Positions 23,801 to 25,816 of a DNA stretch of 25,816 nucleotides are shown piece after piece. Both the position numbers and the translations under genes were made by a program. Source of the stretch: a virus. The number at the start of each line of letters is the position of its first letter. The stretch's first letter is position 1. The notes beneath the pieces were generated by a model. That model saw nothing but the letters and a program-made list of their open reading frames with translations, was not told the origin of the DNA and did no database searches. Location of the stretch: positions 1-25,816 of IMG/VR virus record IMGVR_UViG_3300040801_000328; one strand, written 5' to 3'.

Positions 23801-25156
23801 CATGCCTTATTAACTGTAAGTAAGTGGTCTGTTTTTGACCCAACTCACAGACAAGAGCAGTTAATTTTCACAGGAGATGATCTTAAAAGAAGAACTGCAA
23901 CAAGTGATGATGAGTGGGGTGGAATTAAAACCATTTGGGATTCTGGAAACCTTAATGCACTTACAAATGCAACTGTATCAAATGATACTATTACATTTAC
24001 AAAAGCTGATGGAACCAAATTTACTGTAACTACATCTGATGCTAATACTGACACTTGGAGGCCAGTTGACGATACCCCAAGAGATGGTCAAACAGGAGTA
24101 TCTATTTCTTCTAACTGGGCATTTGATAATGTAAAAACTGCAGTACCTGCTAATGCTAAGTTTACTGATACCAATACTCAACTATCAACGGCTCAAGTAA
24201 GAAGTAAATTTTCAGCTGGAACAAATGTTTCAATATCTTCCACTGGTGTAATATCAGCTACTGATACCAACACCAATACTCAAAGAAGTGATGCAGAAAT
24301 TAGAAATGTAACCAAAAAACAATTTGTTGATGGTGAGAATGTAACATTTGTTCAAGAAGGTGATAATATAATCATTAATGCTAAAGACACTAATACTAAC
24401 ACAACATACTCTGCTGGAGGAGGTTTAACATTAAGTGGTACAACATTCTCACATAGTGATACTTCATCTCAAGGTTCTGTAAACAATAGTGGTAGAACTT
24501 ATATACAAGATATTACGCTTGATACATATGGACACATCATAGGTATCACCTCAGCAACTGAAACTGTAGTAAATACAGATACAAACACCACATACTCAGC
24601 TGATGGTAACTATGGATTAACATTAAGCGGTACTACATTCCGTTTAGAGGATGACCGTAGAAGAAATAGTACCGGGGTAGATATATATACAGGTAACACA
24701 CATGACTTTACTTGGTATGATGCATCTGTAGGTATCAGATGGTACACTGCTGGTTCAGAAGATATGAGGCTGTATGATAATGGTACACTACATGTTGATG
24801 GAGATATTATTGCATACTCAACCACAATATCAGATGCACGATTAAAAGATGATGTTGTTACAATAACAAATGCTGTAGATAAAATTAAAGCATTAAGAGG
24901 TGTTGAGTATACTTGGAATGCAGGTACAAGAAAAGACAAAAGAGATCTTGGTTTAATTGCTCAAGAGGTTGAAGAAGTTTTACCAGAAATTGTACATGAG
25001 CATGACATGCCTTTAATGGAAGGTGCTGAAGAAGGAAAGGTCTACAAAACAGTTGACTATGAAAAAATAGTTGGTGTATTGATTGAAGGTATGAAAGAAC
25101 AACAAGCAGAAATTGATTTATTAAAAGCAGAAGTAAAAGCTTTAAAACAAAAATAA
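20870..25156 (+). CDS. Long tail fibre/spike with peptidase S74 chaperone domain
   Basis: A 1,428-residue fibre. Residues 1-60 start MGLKVLSDLVVGNVKFPAAD. A GTITGVSTGAGLDGTASSGA module (about 315-334) is shared with the adjacent fibre. VWHAGDF (about 283) and IFHTGNF (about 561) are typical tail-fibre turns, and the region around 485-515 (GAPGALDTLNELAAAIGD) is a known fibre repeat. Two internal duplications are described separately. The C-terminus from about residue 1321 is a peptidase S74 / intramolecular chaperone: S1321 in TISDARLKDD with K1326 are the expected self-cleavage dyad, followed by a coiled coil (EQQAEIDLLKAEVKALKQK). The domain promotes trimer folding and then cleaves itself off. 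It is the main candidate for host recognition. Confidence 0.9.
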   Translation: MGLKVLSDLVVGNVKFPAADGSNGQVLRTDGSGNLHFATMTMADTKLSGLSFNTGSGVLTATLSDSNTVTVDLDGRYAAAAHVHDYDNYSSWNLKTNGTQRTTVQSGGTLDLIAGSNVALSYGAGGKVTISSTDTNTNSVDYVNSASFNTGNGVLSLGGVGRAGASVDLDGRYLPLSGGAVSGLITFKTSSTNNGFLWNVNSDLAGINFKNTGDGDTNSNLNFFTQDNGNEYFKFSHTHYQNGHKDYVDIKDGAVRVNGNLYVNANQSGDVVDGTNTLTNGNRVWHAGDFANNSANWNTAYDWGNHASAGYTSNTGTITGVSTGAGLDGTASSGAVTITLDLSELTDMTAAVSPTVDEIILLDNGAERRKRFSEIFGSAAYQNTSAFDAAGSADAIDRKINEEVIPAIPTNNNQLTNGAGYITDGNTGWNNSYGFITASSTNTLTNKSGNISQWTNDSGYLKSIPSTYATDSEVDDKIATAIGKLVDGAPGALDTLNELAAAIGDNASYAASITTALAGKQAKGNYFTDGDSVINMANNDGFVYDDTNNRMYVKLDGTDREIFHTGNFNPASYLTTTGKAADSNLLDGLDLGGTRANVANKVVRTDGSGYTNFGWINTTSGNTTNTITDFYVNTNDGYIRKATKAHVKSQLGLGSAAYVNTSAFDAAGTGAAEAAKVNQRIEDEVLPSIPTNNNQLENGARYITGFDITTQTDGKYLRSNATDYLNATLYLRGDVVNSGNGYRDHGVFGTYDSTKTDHIWSMGTAYRNNKDGVNFGNLYGLAYKHTNNATGGTMAGGHQMVWCSNGNPKAALGEDGVWTASNGTSANWKQAYDNYITGASFSGTSTKTLTLTQRDGGTITATFADRDTNTWRGIDDVPVNGQTGESISSNWAYDHANASNPHGITLGNLGFTGATNANYITNNNQLTNGAGYLTSSNDRNYITDSRGGFRLPSYYNDRYAQWDFQSSADTGAKGDAWHALLTVSKWSVFDPTHRQEQLIFTGDDLKRRTATSDDEWGGIKTIWDSGNLNALTNATVSNDTITFTKADGTKFTVTTSDANTDTWRPVDDTPRDGQTGVSISSNWAFDNVKTAVPANAKFTDTNTQLSTAQVRSKFSAGTNVSISSTGVISATDTNTNTQRSDAEIRNVTKKQFVDGENVTFVQEGDNIIINAKDTNTNTTYSAGGGLTLSGTTFSHSDTSSQGSVNNSGRTYIQDITLDTYGHIIGITSATETVVNTDTNTTYSADGNYGLTLSGTTFRLEDDRRRNSTGVDIYTGNTHDFTWYDASVGIRWYTAGSEDMRLYDNGTLHVDGDIIAYSTTISDARLKDDVVTITNAVDKIKALRGVEYTWNAGTRKDKRDLGLIAQEVEEVLPEIVHEHDMPLMEGAEEGKVYKTVDYEKIVGVLIEGMKEQQAEIDLLKAEVKALKQK
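21998..22138 (+). repeat. Fibre repeat A, copy 1
   Basis: Encodes 47 residues starting GSAAYQNTSAFDAAG and ending IPTNNNQLTNGAGYIT. Copy 2 (22829-22981, 51 residues) shares both ends, with divergence in the middle. A shorter third echo (NNNQLTNGAGYLT) is near 23632-23671. Amino-acid conservation with different codons suggests an old duplication kept for structure. Confidence 0.75.
22829..22981 (+). repeat. Fibre repeat A, copy 2
   Basis: Encodes 51 residues starting GSAAYVNTSAFDAAG and ending IPTNNNQLENGARYIT; four residues longer than copy 1 because of an Ala-rich insertion after DAAG. Confidence 0.75.
23471..23554 (+). repeat. Fibre repeat B, copy 1
   Basis: A 28-codon unit (TNTWRGIDDVPVNGQTGESI and SSNWAYDH) duplicated at 24047-24130. 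The two share 19 of 28 residues, chiefly TW.R, DD.P, GQTG and SISSNWA. Likely a shaft or knob repeat of the fibre. Confidence 0.75.
24047..24130 (+). repeat. Fibre repeat B, copy 2
   Basis: Second 28-codon unit (TDTWRPVDDTPRDGQTGVSI and SSNWAFDN), in frame with copy 1 and of identical length, 576 bases downstream. Confidence 0.75.
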
Positions 25157-25157
25157 T

Positions 25158-25682
25158 ATGCCTTTACAAACATCAGGACAAATATCATTTTTAAACATAG
25201 CAGATGAGAAAAATGTTATAGCAAGTAATCTTTCTTTACATTCACTTGCTACAACAAAATTGAATACTGACCCTTGTAATCCATCCACTGCTGATAATGG
25301 TGCACCTCATGCTATAAGTGAGTTTTATGGTTATGATCATAACTGTGTATCTGGACCAACTCTTATAGAAAAAACATATGCTGGTATTTATAGGGATAGT
25401 TTTGAAGTATGTCAAGCAGACCCTTTTAGGTCTGAGCAGTTTACATTTTATGTTGAAGTAGATGAGGATGGTGCTGAAAGAATAGCTTATTTAAATCCTC
25501 TTGGTACAGAATTTCCACCAGATGGTTACTATATTGATATGGATAGATTACAACCTCTTTATATTGAGAGAGGTAATTTATTATTTATTATTTGTGATGA
25601 CAGAGGTGGTGGTCTTGAACCTGATCCTGACAAAGGTGATGGTGGTGGTTTTGAACCTGTTGAACCTGGAGTAAGTAAATAA
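25158..25682 (+). CDS. Tail accessory protein with MPLQTSGQIS N-terminus
   Basis: A 174-residue protein. The start MPLQTSGQISFLNI and the later AISEFYGYD are the two halves of a motif common to many phage tail-associated proteins (typically M.LP.SG.IS and ISEFYG). The middle is a beta-rich, acidic domain with four cysteines in total, and the last 25 residues are Gly/Asp/Glu/Pro low complexity (GGGLEPDPDKGDGGGFEPVE). It directly follows the fibre stop with one base between. It may cap or decorate the fibre, or bind the tail baseplate; the exact role is unknown. Transcription may end in the gap 25683-25765. Confidence 0.7.
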   Translation: MPLQTSGQISFLNIADEKNVIASNLSLHSLATTKLNTDPCNPSTADNGAPHAISEFYGYDHNCVSGPTLIEKTYAGIYRDSFEVCQADPFRSEQFTFYVEVDEDGAERIAYLNPLGTEFPPDGYYIDMDRLQPLYIERGNLLFIICDDRGGGLEPDPDKGDGGGFEPVEPGVSK

Positions 25683-25704
25683 TAACTAGTTTTATTACAT
25701 AAAT

Positions 25705-25735
25705 TTGTATTAGATTATTTATTTTTATATCTTTG
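25705..25735 (+). promoter_or_regulatory. Bacteroidota-type promoter (TTG-N20-TATCTTTG)
   Basis: TTG at 25705-25707, 20 bases, then TATCTTTG at 25728-25735, the third copy with identical spacing. It lies 30 bases before the ATG at 25766 and probably begins the next operon. Confidence 0.65.
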
Positions 25736-25765
25736 AAACGTTAACATTTTTAATTAAAAATAATC

Positions 25766-25816
25766 ATGGCAAAAAAATCAACAAAAAAAGCATCTGAAAA
25801 AAAGATCACTGCTGAA
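25766..25816 (+). CDS. Start of a lysine-rich protein (partial)
   Basis: ATG at 25766, after an A/T-rich leader ending AATC, opens a frame that runs to the window edge (17 codons: MAKKSTKKASEKKITAE). The very basic Lys/Ser/Thr start could be a DNA-binding or disordered N-terminal tail. The promoter at 25705-25735 supports it as the first gene of a new unit. Function cannot be judged. Confidence 0.55.
   Translation, partial: MAKKSTKKASEKKITAE

Noticed and set aside
24610-24939. A 109-residue - strand ORF in the long fibre
   Set aside because: It is antisense to the S74 fibre gene and has no promoter or partner.
20870-25156. Diversity-generating retroelement acting on the fibre repeats
   Set aside because: No reverse transcriptase, template repeat or A-biased variable repeat is in the window; repeats are better explained by ordinary duplication.
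1-25816. Reassigned stop codons, as in some crAss-like phages
   Set aside because: Genes end at TAA, TGA or TAG in the expected places with no large genes broken by TAG or TGA, so the standard code is adequate.
1-25816. Firm placement in crAss-like phages (Crassvirales)
   Set aside because: Gene types and order are suggestive, but the capsid and 403-residue proteins could not be matched by eye and no phylogeny can be run.

Overview
The window is one continuous piece of a tailed double-stranded DNA bacteriophage: the packaging, head and tail/fibre block. Every credible gene lies on the + strand. Genes are packed with short gaps or 1-32 base overlaps, and no ribosomal RNA, tRNA, integrase, transposon or CRISPR array was seen. 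The DNA is AT-rich, the standard bacterial code fits (stops almost all TAA), and start codons follow A/T-rich leaders rather than Shine-Dalgarno sequences. Several intergenic regions carry TTG-N20-TAnnTTTG, which matches the -33/-7 promoter of Bacteroidota. Together these point to a phage of a Bacteroidota host (Bacteroides- or Flavobacteria-like). The set of small genes (HU/IHF-like protein, PD-(D/E)XK nuclease) next to TerL, a roughly 900-residue portal and a major capsid protein recalls crAss-like phages and relatives, but I cannot prove that placement.

Region 1 (1-2467): small acidic or coiled-coil proteins, an exported protein with a signal peptide (GTG start), and an endolysin made of a peptidoglycan-binding domain plus an N-acetylmuramoyl-L-alanine amidase. 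This looks like the lysis end of the window; no holin was recognised. Region 2 (2469-5680): a tightly coupled run of small genes: a winged-helix-like protein, an HU/IHF-like DNA-binding protein (TTG start), a cysteine-rich probable zinc protein, unknown proteins, a PD-(D/E)XK nuclease, a helical protein placed where a small terminase would sit, a possible 57-residue overlapping ORF, and a GroES-like co-chaperonin. Region 3 (5682-13733): large terminase, portal, probable scaffold, major capsid protein, ending in a strong hairpin terminator.

Region 4 (13805-18405): a 52-residue ORF between two terminators, a leader with nested inverted repeats, a 338-residue unknown, a connector/ring-like protein, a 159-residue unknown, then a 403-residue probable major virion protein followed by a terminator with a GCAA loop, and two cysteine-rich proteins (183 and 40 residues). 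Region 5 (18407-25682): a small fibre-type protein, a 624-residue tail fibre, a 1,428-residue tail fibre/spike ending in a peptidase S74 intramolecular chaperone, and a 174-residue tail accessory protein. A new gene starts at 25766 and runs off the window.

Functionally, the terminase, portal and accessory DNA-binding, nuclease and chaperone genes would package DNA into a capsid built by scaffold and major capsid protein. The connector and tail genes would complete the virion, the fibres bind the host, and the amidase with the exported protein may release progeny. Recurrent promoter motifs and three terminators suggest separate transcription of regions 1, 4 and 5 and of the scaffold/capsid pair.
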